Shown piece by piece: positions 26,336-37,353 of a DNA stretch of 64,000 nt. Location of the stretch: assembly GCF_009649685.1 (NCBI RefSeq), contig NZ_WJPK01000005.1:62001-126000 (forward strand), in the 5' to 3' direction. The notes beneath the pieces were generated by a model. That model did no database searches and had not been told where the DNA came from. It saw nothing but the letters and a program-made list of their open reading frames with translations. The DNA is from Flavobacteriaceae bacterium EG-1. GTDB lineage: Bacteria; Bacteroidota; Bacteroidia; Flavobacteriales; Flavobacteriaceae. Position 1 is the first letter of the stretch. The number at the start of each line of letters is the position of its first letter. Both the position numbers and the translations under genes were made by a program.

Positions 26336-27279
26336 CTACTTTCTAAGCTATTGTTTTTTGGTAAAAAAACTTCTGCCATCATACAACGCGCACTTCCTCC
26401 GCCACAAGTTTCAATTGTACGTAATGAGCTATGCAGTATTTTACTATGTCTCTCTATTGATTTAATTTGGGCCGCATTTAAACTTTCATAGGCAGCTGAA
26501 CTCATCACCATAAACCGCTGTTCATTATCACCAATAACTTGCAACATATTTCCAGCAAAATTATGCATCTGCTCTTCAGTAATAACAATTATCTCTTTGC
26601 TATCCTTTTTTAGATGCTCAATAACACTTTTTCGTTCTTGTTTATCATCTATTGCATCTAAACAAATTACCGCAAAATTTTCACCCATAGCCATCATAAC
26701 ATTTGTGTGATAAATAGGTAAACGCTGTTTCTTTACAGTTTGATTTGCCGTAAAAACCACTGGAAAACAATCGAAATCTTCACAAAACTCAATAAACAAA
26801 TCTTCGTTAGCCCTTTCTGAAAGCGCACAATATGCTTTTTCATTTATTCGGTCTAATAATATACTACCAGTACCTTCTAGGAAGACCCCTTCCTCTTCCG
26901 CTGAAGTATAATCAATAACATTATTAATTAAAAAACCTTGTGCTTCTAATACATCAAAAATATCTTCACGTCGTTCCATTCTTCGGTTTTCCGCAAACAT
27001 AGGATATACCGCAATTGTACCATTTTCATGAAACGAAATCCAATTATTAGGAAAAACAGAATCTGGAGTATCTGTTTCTACTGTATCATTTACAACTATT
27101 ACATGAACTCCATTTGCACGTAATACACAAACAAAAGCATCAAATTCTTTTTGCGCATTTTTATTAATTTCAGAGTTTTTCACTTCTAAATCCTCCTGAA
27201 AATAATTATTTACAGCCGTTTGTTCATTCATGCGAAAGTTAACCGGCCTAATCATTAATATTGTATTAGTTATCTGCAT
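26332..27279 (-). CDS. ctlX: citrulline-utilisation-type hydrolase CtlX (deiminase superfamily)
   Basis: 315 residues of the guanidino-modifying superfamily. The catalytic set is visible as Glu135 in FLEGTGS, His191 in YHTNVMM and Cys299 in GGGSARC, with the substrate-binding DSVFPNNW at 73-80. CtlX proteins are annotated as hydrolases acting on citrulline or arginine-like ureido compounds. It is 7 bases downstream of a second superfamily member, so they likely act in one pathway of arginine or citrulline turnover. Confidence 0.85.
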   Translation of the reverse strand: MQITNTILMIRPVNFRMNEQTAVNNYFQEDLEVKNSEINKNAQKEFDAFVCVLRANGVHVIVVNDTVETDTPDSVFPNNWISFHENGTIAVYPMFAENRRMERREDIFDVLEAQGFLINNVIDYTSAEEEGVFLEGTGSILLDRINEKAYCALSERANEDLFIEFCEDFDCFPVVFTANQTVKKQRLPIYHTNVMMAMGENFAVICLDAIDDKQERKSVIEHLKKDSKEIIVITEEQMHNFAGNMLQVIGDNEQRFMVMSSAAYESLNAAQIKSIERHSKILHSSLRTIETCGGGSARCMMAEVFLPKNNSLESS

Positions 27280-27286
27280 GTTTATA

Positions 27287-28198
27287 TTATTTTCTTATTA
27301 ATGGTAATGTGCTACAACGCAATAAACCTTCTTGTTTTGATATTTCAGCATACGGTATTTCCTCAACTATAAACCCCTGACTTCGCAACCAATTGTTCAG
27401 TCGTGTAAAGCCTTTTTCAGAAACGACAACCTTGGGTGATATAGAAAATACATTGCTAAACATTTGGTACATTTCTTCCTTGTCTATTTCAAAAATATTA
27501 TCAGCCCCAAAGAAATCGACCAACCAATTGTATTCCTTTTCAACTAAAAATCCATTCTTATGCAATATAGCTTTCCCGTTTCCTAGTGGCTGAAAACAAC
27601 AATCTAAATGCAAGGCATTTTCACGTGGGTTTTTTGATTTTCGTAATTCAAATGATTTAATTTTTTTCTCCGGAAAAAGAGCTTTAATAAATTCAACAGC
27701 GGCCCTATTCGTACGAGCGGTTATCCAATTGGCATAATCATCTGCCGAATAAGTGCCAATGAAAATATATTCATTCCAAGGCATTATGTCTCCACCTTCA
27801 ATATGAACTTCTTCAGGTGGACGAATAATGTTCTCAGGAGCAATTCTATCCAATACATGTAAAATAGCATCAATCTCTTCTTCGCGGTGTGGTAATATAT
27901 TTGCCAATATCAACTTTTGCCCTATTACAAAAGCGATATCTCGTGAGAATATTTGATTACAGTTCTCTATTATTTCTGGTCTATGCACAGTTACGTCATA
28001 TTTCTCAAATACTTTTGCGAATGCATCCATTTCGCGAATCATGTCTTCTTCTCTAGGATACGTACCTGCCAAAATATGTTCCAATGATTTTGGATCATAG
28101 GCCTCTTCGGGTTTAGGAATTGGGCCACTACTTTTTGCCGTACCTAAGAGCACCTCTTTTAAATCAGAAATTTCATCATTTACATTTAAAAACAACAT
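27287..28198 (-). CDS. amidinotransferase / dimethylargininase-like protein
   Basis: 303 residues of the same superfamily as the next gene. Catalytic candidates are Glu134 to Asp137 in HIEGGD, His197 in ALHLDCC and Cys295 in LLRCSTLP. The pattern with a long N-terminal section (YDPKSLEHILAGTYP) is closest to glycine amidinotransferase or dimethylarginine dimethylaminohydrolase. Which guanidino compound it uses cannot be decided. It is the first gene of the pair with ctlX; the gltA terminator separates it from gltA. Confidence 0.82.
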   Translation of the reverse strand: MLFLNVNDEISDLKEVLLGTAKSSGPIPKPEEAYDPKSLEHILAGTYPREEDMIREMDAFAKVFEKYDVTVHRPEIIENCNQIFSRDIAFVIGQKLILANILPHREEEIDAILHVLDRIAPENIIRPPEEVHIEGGDIMPWNEYIFIGTYSADDYANWITARTNRAAVEFIKALFPEKKIKSFELRKSKNPRENALHLDCCFQPLGNGKAILHKNGFLVEKEYNWLVDFFGADNIFEIDKEEMYQMFSNVFSISPKVVVSEKGFTRLNNWLRSQGFIVEEIPYAEISKQEGLLRCSTLPLIRK

Positions 28199-28223
28199 AC
28201 TATTAAAATTTTCTCGTGTAACT

Positions 28224-28262
28224 AAAAAAAGAGGCCCTTTTAATTAAAAAAGAGCCTCTTTT
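28224..28262 (-). terminator. intrinsic terminator of gltA
   Basis: On the minus strand AAAAGAGGC and GCCTCTTTT form a 9-bp stem with an AT-rich loop and run into a T-tract. It lies about 20 bases after the gltA stop. Confidence 0.85.
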
Positions 28263-28282
28263 GTTTTTATTAAGGTAGCAAT

Positions 28283-29569
28283 CTACCGCAATGCAAGATC
28301 AACAAACGGACGTTCAGTTTCACCAATATAAACTTGTCTAGGTCGCCCTATTGGTTCATTTCTAAGTCTCATTTCACGCCATTGTGCAATCCAACCTGGT
28401 AAACGACCCAAAGCAAACATTACTGTAAACATTTCTGTTGGTATACCTAATGCTCTATAGATTACACCTGAATAGAAATCAACATTTGGATACAATTTTC
28501 TGTCTACAAAATATGGGTCTTCTAATGCTTCTTTCTCAAGCCCTTTTGCAACTTCTAATATTGGGTCTTCAATTCCTAAATCTGCTAAAATTTCGTCTGC
28601 TGCTTTTTTAATGATTTTAGCTCTAGGATCAAAATTCTTATAAACTCTATGTCCAAAACCCATTAAACGGAATGGATCTGACTTATCTTTAGCCTTAGCC
28701 ATGTACTTTTTAGTGTCGCCACCATCAGCAACAATAGCTTCAAGCATTTCCAACACTGCTTGATTAGCACCACCATGCAATGGTCCCCATAGTGCAGATA
28801 TACCAGCCGATAGCGAAGCAAAAAGTCCGGCGTGAGAAGAACCCACTATTCGTACAGTTGAAGTGGAACAATTTTGTTCATGGTCGGCATGCAAAATTAA
28901 TAATTGATCAAGAGCATTTATTACTATCTCATTTCTAACATATTCTTTACTTGGTTTTTTGAACATCATTTTATGAATATTCTCAACATACCCAAGTGAA
29001 TCATCACCATAATCTAGAGGCAAACCTTTTTTCTTTCTTAGTGTCCAAGCAACTAAAACTGGAAACTTAGCCAAAATACGAACTATTGCTCCATACATTT
29101 CATCTGATGAAGTAACATTTACTGAAATAGGGTTAAAAGCAATTAAAGCACTGGTAAGTGATGAAAGCACACCCATTGGATGAGCAGATTTCGGAAATGC
29201 ATCTAAAATCTTTTTCATTTCTTCATCTACGTTAGATTCATTTTTTATATCAAGATGAAAAGCATCTAATTGCTCTTTATTTGGCAATTCACCAAAAATT
29301 AGCAAATAACATGTTTCTAAAAAATCTGCTTTTTCAGCTAACTCTTCAATTGAATATCCACGATACCTTAAAATACCCTTTTCTCCATCTAAGAAAGTTA
29401 TTTCACTTTCGCAGCTTCCAGTGTTCTTGTAACCTGGGTCAATTGTAATTATACCTCCAGTTGAACCCCTTAAGGTTTTAATATCTATGGCAAGTTCATT
29501 TTCTGTTCCCTTAATTACTGGAAACTCATATTTTTTGCCATCGTATTCTAATGTAGCTTTATCTGACAT
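28283..29569 (-). CDS. gltA: citrate synthase
   Basis: 428 residues, the hexameric bacterial type II length. It condenses acetyl-CoA and oxaloacetate at the entry of the TCA cycle. Catalytic His and Asp are in the conserved segments LWGPLHGGANQAV and GFGHRVYKNFDPRA, and the C-terminal Asp region is PNVDFYSGV. An N-terminal beta domain (1-60) is present as in type II enzymes. Preceded by a TTG-N20-TAACTTTA promoter candidate and followed by a strong terminator, so probably monocistronic. Confidence 0.97.
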   Translation of the reverse strand: MSDKATLEYDGKKYEFPVIKGTENELAIDIKTLRGSTGGIITIDPGYKNTGSCESEITFLDGEKGILRYRGYSIEELAEKADFLETCYLLIFGELPNKEQLDAFHLDIKNESNVDEEMKKILDAFPKSAHPMGVLSSLTSALIAFNPISVNVTSSDEMYGAIVRILAKFPVLVAWTLRKKKGLPLDYGDDSLGYVENIHKMMFKKPSKEYVRNEIVINALDQLLILHADHEQNCSTSTVRIVGSSHAGLFASLSAGISALWGPLHGGANQAVLEMLEAIVADGGDTKKYMAKAKDKSDPFRLMGFGHRVYKNFDPRAKIIKKAADEILADLGIEDPILEVAKGLEKEALEDPYFVDRKLYPNVDFYSGVIYRALGIPTEMFTVMFALGRLPGWIAQWREMRLRNEPIGRPRQVYIGETERPFVDLALR

Positions 29570-29601
29570 TCTTCGTGTTTTCTATAATAGTTAATTGACT
29601 G

Positions 29602-29633
29602 TAAAGTTAAGGAAAAGGTATAATCTTGACAAT
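29602..29633 (-). promoter_or_regulatory. candidate gltA promoter
   Basis: Minus strand ATTG, 20 bases, then TAACTTTA (7 of 8 to TAnnTTTG), about 33 bases before the gltA start. The spacing matches the phylum consensus. Confidence 0.45.
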
Positions 29634-29706
29634 TATCATTTTTCATTTTTAGATATATTAACAAGACTACTAAAAATCGTACTTTTTAATATCCGCAAGG
29701 CCTCAA

Positions 29707-31251
29707 TTACGTATGCATATGATACAAATATTTATAATAATCATCAACTGATTTCTGCCATGTAAAACGCATAGCTTTAGCATTCTGTTGTATTTTTTTC
29801 CATTGTGGTTTATCATTGGTATAAATATCAATAGCCAAACCGAAAGTGTTTACCATACTTCTAATTTTATCGTCATAAGTATCACCATCAAAACTAAATC
29901 CGGTTTCTAGATGTTTTACTGTGTCTTTCAAACCTCCAGTATTATGAACCAAACAAGGATTACCATTGCGCATTGCCAACATTTGACTAATACCACAGGG
30001 TTCAAATAGACTGGGCATAAAATAAAGATCAGATTCTAGATATATAGAATCAATAAGGTCTTCTGATTGACCATTAGTAAAAATAAAATTCTTATGCTGA
30101 TAACTCAATTCCCTAAAAGTCTCTTCATAATCTGGAGCTCCCGTACCTAATAACATAAATACACCATCTATCTCTTCTAATTTTTTTAAAATTTCCACAA
30201 ATGCCTCTGGAGAGCGTTTAACAAAATAGAATTTTTGTTCGGTAAGTCTAGCAACGCTAGATGCAATAAACTTTGGCCTATTACCTTTTACATACTCCAT
30301 TACCTTTTCACCAGTATGAGCAAGAAAATCTGACTTATATTTTTTATCTTCCTCTTGCAACCACTTAAATAAAGCCATTACCGTATTCCTATATAAAAGG
30401 CCTTTTTCTGCAGCTCTTATGTTCGTATAATTAGACCCATTTAAAATACCGAATAATCGGCCTTCATCATTCGCTTTGCGAAGATCATTCTCCAGGCCCT
30501 CACCTCCAATAAACTCAGGAGGTGCACTTGGCTGTAATATATCTTCTTTATAAGAAGGTGAAACGGTTTGTACAGCATCAGATAAACGAATTCCGACAGC
30601 CATTAGATTAATACAATCATTATAGCGATAATCCATCAATCTTCCTTTATCAAGATCAATATCTGGAAACCAATTTTGCATTGAAGCATAATTATTCTCA
30701 AAAGGTCGAATGCCTTGTATAGCCAAATTATGGATAGAGTAAATATATCTATATTTTTGTAGAGATTTATATGCTGGCACATACTCCTTAAGAAATAATA
30801 ATAAGCTAGAATGCCAATCATGCATATGAATAATATCTAACTCACCAAAAGCACTTTTTTTTATTGCCTCAGCAACGGCAGCACAAAAAATGGTGAATTT
30901 TAAAAAATCTGTATAAAAAGGTTCCTCGGGATCGTCATGATAAATATGGCCAATTTCACCTGCTTCTATTTCTGGGTTATGAATAACATAATGCGTTAAA
31001 TTTTCAAAGTCTTTTTTAGGTGTTACCTCATACAATTCGGCAAAATAAGTAGTACCTCTAAGATTAAATTTAAGTGTTGATAATAAAATACCATTTTGAT
31101 GCAATCTTGAATATGAAGGAACAACAACATGTACTTTATCTCCTCTATTCGCTATTTCTCTAGGTACATCTCGAACAACATCACCCATTCCTCCTGCTTT
31201 ACATTTTTCAATAGCATCATTTTCAGCGGCAACAAAAAGAAATTTATTCAT
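29707..31251 (-). CDS. glgA: glycogen/starch synthase (GT5)
   Basis: 514 residues of two Rossmann domains (GT-B fold). The N-terminal ADP-glucose-binding motif KAGGMGDVV (usually KTGGL) is at about 18-26. The acceptor-site HDWHSSLL follows, and the C-terminal FEPCGISQM carries the catalytic Glu. It is longer and more insert-rich than E. coli GlgA, as usual for Bacteroidota. Role: elongation of alpha-1,4-glucan. No glgB/C/P neighbours are in the window. Confidence 0.92.
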   Translation of the reverse strand: MNKFLFVAAENDAIEKCKAGGMGDVVRDVPREIANRGDKVHVVVPSYSRLHQNGILLSTLKFNLRGTTYFAELYEVTPKKDFENLTHYVIHNPEIEAGEIGHIYHDDPEEPFYTDFLKFTIFCAAVAEAIKKSAFGELDIIHMHDWHSSLLLFLKEYVPAYKSLQKYRYIYSIHNLAIQGIRPFENNYASMQNWFPDIDLDKGRLMDYRYNDCINLMAVGIRLSDAVQTVSPSYKEDILQPSAPPEFIGGEGLENDLRKANDEGRLFGILNGSNYTNIRAAEKGLLYRNTVMALFKWLQEEDKKYKSDFLAHTGEKVMEYVKGNRPKFIASSVARLTEQKFYFVKRSPEAFVEILKKLEEIDGVFMLLGTGAPDYEETFRELSYQHKNFIFTNGQSEDLIDSIYLESDLYFMPSLFEPCGISQMLAMRNGNPCLVHNTGGLKDTVKHLETGFSFDGDTYDDKIRSMVNTFGLAIDIYTNDKPQWKKIQQNAKAMRFTWQKSVDDYYKYLYHMHT

Positions 31252-31324
31252 TTAGGCAGTGTTTGTGTGTTAACGTTTGGATTTTAGAGAATTAATAAAA
31301 AGGTAAGCAAACTTTTAAGACTTC

Positions 31325-31374
31325 ACAAAAAAAAAGCCTTTCAAACCTATAAAAATTAGGGAGAAAGGCTTTTT
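31325..31374 (-). terminator. intrinsic terminator of eno
   Basis: Minus strand stem GAAAGGCTTT / AAAGCCTTTC extended inside by CCTA/TAGG, followed by a long T-tract (A-run at 31327-31335 on the plus strand). Located 19 bases after the enolase stop. Confidence 0.85.
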
Positions 31375-31392
31375 CAATATCAATTCTTAAAA

Positions 31393-32688
<1,296 letters not shown>

Positions 32689-32716
32689 TTATGATTTAAA
32701 TTGTTTTTTGTTATTT

Positions 32717-32724
32717 CAAATATA
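32717..32724 (-). promoter_or_regulatory. candidate -7 element for eno
   Basis: Minus strand TATATTTG (exact TAnnTTTG) 32 bases before the enolase start. The -33 element is not clear. Confidence 0.4.
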
Positions 32725-32787
32725 CAAAAGACCGACTTCATAATATGCTGTCTTTTAGGTATATTCAAAGGAATAATGATTTCTTAA

Positions 32788-33912
32788 CTATGATACCACT
32801 TCTTTTGCGGATTTCTTAATTAAATCTTGAAATTGATCAAAGAGATATTCAGCATCATGTGGACCAGGACTTGCTTCTGGATGATACTGTACGGAAAATA
32901 CATTCTTATCTTTCATACGTATACCTGCAACAGTTTGATCATTTAAATGTATATGGGTAATCTCTAAATCGGCATTTGCTTCGGCCTCTTCTTTATTTAT
33001 TGCAAAACCATGATTTTGAGAAGTAATTTCCCCCTTACCAGTTAGCAAATTTTTTACGGGATGATTAATACCTCTATGGCCATTATGCATTTTATATGTT
33101 GAAACACCATTAGCCAAAGCTATTACTTGGTGTCCTAAACAAATACCAAACAAAGGACTATCACTTTCTATTATCTTCTTAGCCGTTGCAATAGCTTCAG
33201 ATAATGGTTCTGGATCGCCAGGTCCGTTAGAAATAAAGTAACCATTTGGTTGCCAAGCTTCCATTTCTTCAAAAGTTGTATTGTACGGAAATACTTTTAT
33301 GTACACATCTCTTTTGGAAATATTTCTAAGTATGTTCTTTTTTATTCCAATATCTAATGCTGAAATTCGATAGGTAGCATTTTCATCACCATAATAATAT
33401 GGTTCCTTGGTAGACACCTTTGAAGCAAGTTCAAGACCCTCCATACTTGGCACTTCAGCCAATTTTGCTTTCAAAGCTTGTATGTTTTCAACATCTGTAG
33501 AAATAACCGCATTCATCGCGCCATTATCGCGTATATAACTAACTAGAGCCCTAGTATCGACTTCAGAAATACTAAATAACTCATTTCTATTTAAAAAATC
33601 TTCAAGACTACTATCTGCATCTTGTCTAGAGTAATTGTAACTAAAATTTTTACAAATTAAACCGGCAATTTTTACTCCCTCTGATTCTACTTCATCTGCA
33701 TTAGTACCATAATTACCAATATGCGCATTTGTAGTAATCATTAATTGTCCAAAATAAGAAGGGTCAGTGAAAATTTCTTGATAACCTGTCATACCAGTAT
33801 TAAAACAAACTTCTCCAAAGGCTGTACCTTCCTTATCGCCAACGGATTTGCCATGGAAAATAGTTCCGTCGGCTAACAATAGAATTGCTCTTCTTTTAGA
33901 CTTATACTTCAT
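32788..33912 (-). CDS. carA: carbamoyl-phosphate synthase small subunit (glutaminase)
   Basis: 374 residues: N-terminal CPSase_sm domain (about 1-150, with FNTGMTGYQEI) and a class I glutamine amidotransferase domain with the nucleophile Cys in LFGICLGHQV and the His-Glu pair in YHPEASPGP. It supplies ammonia to CarB for arginine and pyrimidine synthesis. carB is not next to it, so the subunits are encoded apart. Downstream of the rplQ terminator with a 175-base gap. Confidence 0.97.
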   Translation of the reverse strand: MKYKSKRRAILLLADGTIFHGKSVGDKEGTAFGEVCFNTGMTGYQEIFTDPSYFGQLMITTNAHIGNYGTNADEVESEGVKIAGLICKNFSYNYSRQDADSSLEDFLNRNELFSISEVDTRALVSYIRDNGAMNAVISTDVENIQALKAKLAEVPSMEGLELASKVSTKEPYYYGDENATYRISALDIGIKKNILRNISKRDVYIKVFPYNTTFEEMEAWQPNGYFISNGPGDPEPLSEAIATAKKIIESDSPLFGICLGHQVIALANGVSTYKMHNGHRGINHPVKNLLTGKGEITSQNHGFAINKEEAEANADLEITHIHLNDQTVAGIRMKDKNVFSVQYHPEASPGPHDAEYLFDQFQDLIKKSAKEVVS

Positions 33913-34030
33913 TTGATATATTTTTGATTCTCGTGTTTAATACTAAGTTCTTGTATATTATTACTGGGCAATATAAACCCCATTTTTACTATAAAACAAA
34001 TTCACACTTATTACGTCACAAAATAATATA

Positions 34031-34062
34031 AAAAAAGGATAAACTATTAAGTTTATCCTTTT
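34031..34062 (-). terminator. terminator at the end of the ribosomal protein cluster
   Basis: Perfect 12-bp stem AAAAGGATAAAC / GTTTATCCTTTT with a 6-base loop; on the minus strand it ends in a T-run. It lies 26 bases after the rplQ stop and closes the spc-alpha transcript. Confidence 0.88.
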
Positions 34063-34087
34063 ACAATTATTATAAGTAGTTAACATA

Positions 34088-34588
34088 TTATTCTTCTGAA
34101 TCGTCTGTTTTAGCTTCAACCACTACTGGTGGAGTTTCAGTTTTTGAACTTCCTCCTCTTCTACTTCTTCTAGTGGTTTTCTTCTTAGGCTTACCTGCAT
34201 TATAAAGTTCGTTAAAATCTACTAGTTCAATCATTGCCATATCAGCATTATCACCTAGACGATTTCCTAACTTAATGATACGTGTATATCCACCTGGTCT
34301 ATCACCAACTTTTTCTGAAACAACTCCGAATAATTCACCGACTGCATATTTATCTCTTAGAGATTTAAAAACGATACGTCTATTATGGGTACCCTTTTCT
34401 GCAGACTTATTATTCTCAGCTTTTGATTTTGTAATCAATGGTTCTACGAATTGCTTTAGAGCTTTCGCTTTAGCAACAGTTGTATTGATACGCTTGTGTT
34501 CAATTAAGGAGCAGGCCATATTTGCTAGCATAGCTTTTCTATGCGCTGTCTGTCTTCCTAAATGATTTACTTTTTTACCGTGTCTCAT
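34088..34588 (-). CDS. rplQ: 50S ribosomal protein L17
   Basis: 166 residues. The conserved core (1-120, [20 protein letters not shown]) is followed by a basic-then-acidic tail of about 45 residues ([12 protein letters not shown] to TDDSEE) that is absent from E. coli L17, though long tails are usual in this phylum. Last gene of the alpha part of the cluster, followed by a strong terminator. Confidence 0.97.
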   Translation of the reverse strand: MRHGKKVNHLGRQTAHRKAMLANMACSLIEHKRINTTVAKAKALKQFVEPLITKSKAENNKSAEKGTHNRRIVFKSLRDKYAVGELFGVVSEKVGDRPGGYTRIIKLGNRLGDNADMAMIELVDFNELYNAGKPKKKTTRRSRRGGSSKTETPPVVVEAKTDDSEE

Positions 34589-34647
34589 TATTTTATTCTA
34601 TGTATTTCTCCAACTGAGGGAATTTCCCTTCCTGTAAGAAATATCAG

Positions 34648-35640
34648 TTAATCTTTATCTAATTTATATTTTGCTAAGTCCATTCCAAAATTAAGACCCT
34701 TGTTAATTACAAGCTCCTCTAATTCTGTTAACGATTTCTTACCGAAATTTCTAAATTTCATTAAATCGTTTTTATTGAATGAAACCAAATCGCCTAATGT
34801 ATCAACTTCAGCAGCTTTTAAGCAATTTAATGCTCTTACCGAAAGATCCATATCAACCAATTTCGTTTTTAACAATTGACGCATGTGTAATGATTCTTCA
34901 TCATATGTTTCAGTCTGAGCGATTTCATCTGCTTCAAGCGTAATACGCTCATCTGAAAACAACATAAAGTGATGTATCAATACTTTAGCACCTTCGGTTA
35001 ATGCATCCTTTGGATGTATAGAACCATCTGTTACGATTTCAAAAACCAATTTTTCATAATCAGTTTTTTGTTCTACTCTAAAGTTTTCAATGCTATACTT
35101 AACATTTTTAATTGGAGTAAAAATTGAATCAATTGCTATTGTACCTAGTGGTGCTCCAGATTTTTTATTCTCCTCTGCAGGAACATAACCTCTACCTTTC
35201 TCAATAATTATTTCCATATTGATACTAACTTTAGCATCCATATTACAAATAACTAAATCTGGGTTTAGTACTTGGTAACCTGAAATAAACTTCTGAAAAT
35301 CTCCTGCTGTTAATTGCTCTTTTCCACTTACGGAAATTGCTACAGTTTCAGCTTCTGAATCTTCAATTTGTTTCTTGAAACGAACTTGTTTTAAGTTCAA
35401 AATAATTTCGGTAACATCTTCAACAACACCTGGAATAACAGAGAACTCGTGTTCTACATTGTCAATTCTTACAGATGTTATGGCGTGACCTTCTAAAGAT
35501 GAAAGCAATACCCTTCTTAATGCGTTACCGACGGTTAATCCATAACCAGGCTCTAACGGACGAAATTCAAATTTCCCTTCGAAATCTGAAGAATCGATCA
35601 TTATTACTTTATCGGGTTTCTGAAAATTAAATAATGCCAT
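34648..35640 (-). CDS. rpoA: DNA-directed RNA polymerase subunit alpha
   Basis: 330 residues: N-terminal dimerisation and assembly domain (1-235; [17 protein letters not shown] is conserved) and C-terminal domain (about 250-325; [15 protein letters not shown] and [12 protein letters not shown]) for upstream DNA and activator contact. Conserved order rpsD-rpoA-rplQ, with 21 and 59 base gaps. Confidence 0.98.
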   Translation of the reverse strand: MALFNFQKPDKVIMIDSSDFEGKFEFRPLEPGYGLTVGNALRRVLLSSLEGHAITSVRIDNVEHEFSVIPGVVEDVTEIILNLKQVRFKKQIEDSEAETVAISVSGKEQLTAGDFQKFISGYQVLNPDLVICNMDAKVSINMEIIIEKGRGYVPAEENKKSGAPLGTIAIDSIFTPIKNVKYSIENFRVEQKTDYEKLVFEIVTDGSIHPKDALTEGAKVLIHHFMLFSDERITLEADEIAQTETYDEESLHMRQLLKTKLVDMDLSVRALNCLKAAEVDTLGDLVSFNKNDLMKFRNFGKKSLTELEELVINKGLNFGMDLAKYKLDKD

Positions 35641-35661
35641 GTGAATCAGTGTTCTTATTAA

Positions 35662-36267
35662 TTATTTAGAGTAAAGCTCGACGATTAATTGTTCTTTGAT
35701 ATTCTCTGGAATTTGAATTCTTTCTGGTATAGTCACAAAAGTTCCTTCCATTTTTTCTGAATTCCAAGTTATCCATTCATACACACTACTATTAGCAGAA
35801 AGTGAATCCTGAATTGTTTGTACCGATTTTGACTTCTCGCGCACTCCAACAATATCACCAGGTTTTAAAGAATAAGATGGAATATTTACCAACTCACCAT
35901 TTACTGTAATATGTCTATGAGAAACCAATTGTCTAGCACCTCTTCTAGAATTTGAAATACCCATACGATAAACAACATTATCTAATCTTGCTTCACATAA
36001 TTGTAATAGTACTTCACCAGTAACACCTTCTTTTCTTTTTGCTGCTGCAAAGATATTTCTAAATTGCTTCTCTAAAATACCGTAGGTATACTTTGCTTTT
36101 TGCTTTTCCATCAACTGGACAGCATATTCTGATTTTTTTCCTCTTCTACGATTATTACCGTGTTGTCCTGGAGGATAATTTTTCTTTTCAAAGGACTTAT
36201 CGTCCCCAAAAATTGCTTCGCCAAATTTACGTGCAATTTTACTTTTTGGTCCTGTATATCTTGCCAT
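35662..36267 (-). CDS. rpsD: 30S ribosomal protein S4
   Basis: 201 residues with the S4 RNA-binding domain (about 90-155; [23 protein letters not shown]). A primary 16S-binding assembly protein and, in other bacteria, the autogenous repressor of its own operon. The 91-base gap before it can fold into a two-part hairpin that might serve that role here. It lacks the Cys-rich zinc knuckle at the N-terminus. Confidence 0.98.
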   Translation of the reverse strand: MARYTGPKSKIARKFGEAIFGDDKSFEKKNYPPGQHGNNRRRGKKSEYAVQLMEKQKAKYTYGILEKQFRNIFAAAKRKEGVTGEVLLQLCEARLDNVVYRMGISNSRRGARQLVSHRHITVNGELVNIPSYSLKPGDIVGVREKSKSVQTIQDSLSANSSVYEWITWNSEKMEGTFVTIPERIQIPENIKEQLIVELYSK

Positions 36268-36280
36268 CTTCTTTTTATTT

Positions 36281-36332
36281 GAGGTATGATTATGAATTAA
36301 GGCTTATCCTTCGATAATCGTCTATACACCTC
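36281..36332 (-). promoter_or_regulatory. candidate structured leader of rpsD
   Basis: On the minus strand GAGGTGT pairs with ATACCTC (one G-U) and encloses an inner stem TTATC-GAAG-GATAA, ending about 14 bases before the rpsD start. The gap is unusually long for this tightly packed cluster. A role as an S4-binding autoregulatory site is inference. Confidence 0.4.
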
Positions 36333-36358
36333 GTGAATGAATAAATTAAATTACGTAC

Positions 36359-36751
36359 TTAAACTCTTCTTCTCTTTGGAGGTCTACATCCATTATGAGG
36401 CATTGGTGTAACATCAATAATTTCCGTTACTTCAATTCCAGAATTGTGTAGTGTGCGAATTGCAGACTCACGACCGTTTCCTGGCCCCTTAACGTAAACT
36501 TTTACCTTTTTAAGACCTGCTTCTAGAGCTACTTTTGAACAATCTTCTGCAGCAACTTGGGCAGCATAAGGAGTGTTCTTCTTAGAACCTCTAAATCCCA
36601 TTTTACCAGCTGAAGACCATGAAATAACATCTCCTTTTTTATTTGTCAATGATATAATAATATTATTAAATGAAGCTGTTACGTGAGCTTCACCAACACT
36701 ATCAACGATAACCTTACGTTTTTTTGTTGATTTTGTACTTGCTTTTGCCAT
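36359..36751 (-). CDS. rpsK: 30S ribosomal protein S11
   Basis: 130 residues, full length, with [15 protein letters not shown] and the C-terminal [18 protein letters not shown] typical of S11 (platform protein near the mRNA exit and E site). The order rpsM-rpsK-rpsD is conserved. A 96-base gap with an 8-bp long-range stem precedes it. Confidence 0.98.
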   Translation of the reverse strand: MAKASTKSTKKRKVIVDSVGEAHVTASFNNIIISLTNKKGDVISWSSAGKMGFRGSKKNTPYAAQVAAEDCSKVALEAGLKKVKVYVKGPGNGRESAIRTLHNSGIEVTEIIDVTPMPHNGCRPPKRRRV

Positions 36752-36777
36752 ATCTTTTAGTTTCTAGTTGTTAGTTG

Positions 36778-36839
36778 TTAGTATTAGAATCCTAAACTTT
36801 TACATTTCAAACAGACTCAATCTAACCACCAAATACTAA
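36778..36839 (-). promoter_or_regulatory. long-range inverted repeat in the rpsM-rpsK gap
   Basis: TTAGTATT (36778-36785) and AATACTAA (36832-36839) are exact complements at the two ends of the 96-base gap. Next to one arm, GTTGTTA-type units are repeated (36767-36780). It could be an RNA structure or chance in AT-rich DNA. Confidence 0.3.
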
Positions 36840-36847
36840 TGACTTAA

Positions 36848-37222
36848 TTATTTAGTTGCCTTTTTCTTATTAGCAACTGTTTTTCTTTTACCTTTTCTAG
36901 TTCTAGAGTTGTTCTTTGTTCGTTGACCTCTCAACGGCAAACTTGATCTATGACGTATGCCACGATAACAACCTATATCCATCAAACGCTTGATGTTTAT
37001 TTGTGTTTCAGAACGCAACTCACCTTCAATAGTGAAATTAGAAACGGCATCACGAATTCTACCAATCTCATCATCATTCCAATCAGACACCTTAGTATCC
37101 TCATCTACTTTAGCGATGCTTAATATTTCTTTAGCTCTACTGTTACCAATACCAAAAATATAGGTAAGGGCGATAACGCCACGCTTTTGTTTTGGTATAT
37201 CTATACCTGCAATTCTTGCCAT
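36848..37222 (-). CDS. rpsM: 30S ribosomal protein S13
   Basis: 124 residues with [35 protein letters not shown] and a basic C-terminal tail, all typical for S13 in the small-subunit head contacting tRNA and 5S-side proteins. It directly follows rpmJ (2-base gap). Confidence 0.98.
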   Translation of the reverse strand: MARIAGIDIPKQKRGVIALTYIFGIGNSRAKEILSIAKVDEDTKVSDWNDDEIGRIRDAVSNFTIEGELRSETQINIKRLMDIGCYRGIRHRSSLPLRGQRTKNNSRTRKGKRKTVANKKKATK

Positions 37223-37224
37223 AA

Positions 37225-37341
37225 TTATCCTTGTCTTTGTTTAAATCTAGGATTCTTTTTGTTGATCACGTACAATCTGCCTTTTCTGCGCACTATTTTG
37301 CACTCAGCACTTCTCTTTTTTATGGATGCTCTTACTTTCAT
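37225..37341 (-). CDS. rpmJ: 50S ribosomal protein L36 (Cys-poor form)
   Basis: 38 codons starting [14 protein letters not shown] and ending PRFKQRQG. Length and both ends are diagnostic for L36. Only one of the usual zinc-ligand cysteines remains (Cys14), so this is a non-zinc form. It sits between infA and rpsM, the standard position, with 12 and 2 base gaps. Confidence 0.95.
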   Translation of the reverse strand: MKVRASIKKRSAECKIVRRKGRLYVINKKNPRFKQRQG

Positions 37342-37353
37342 TGTAAATCCTTT

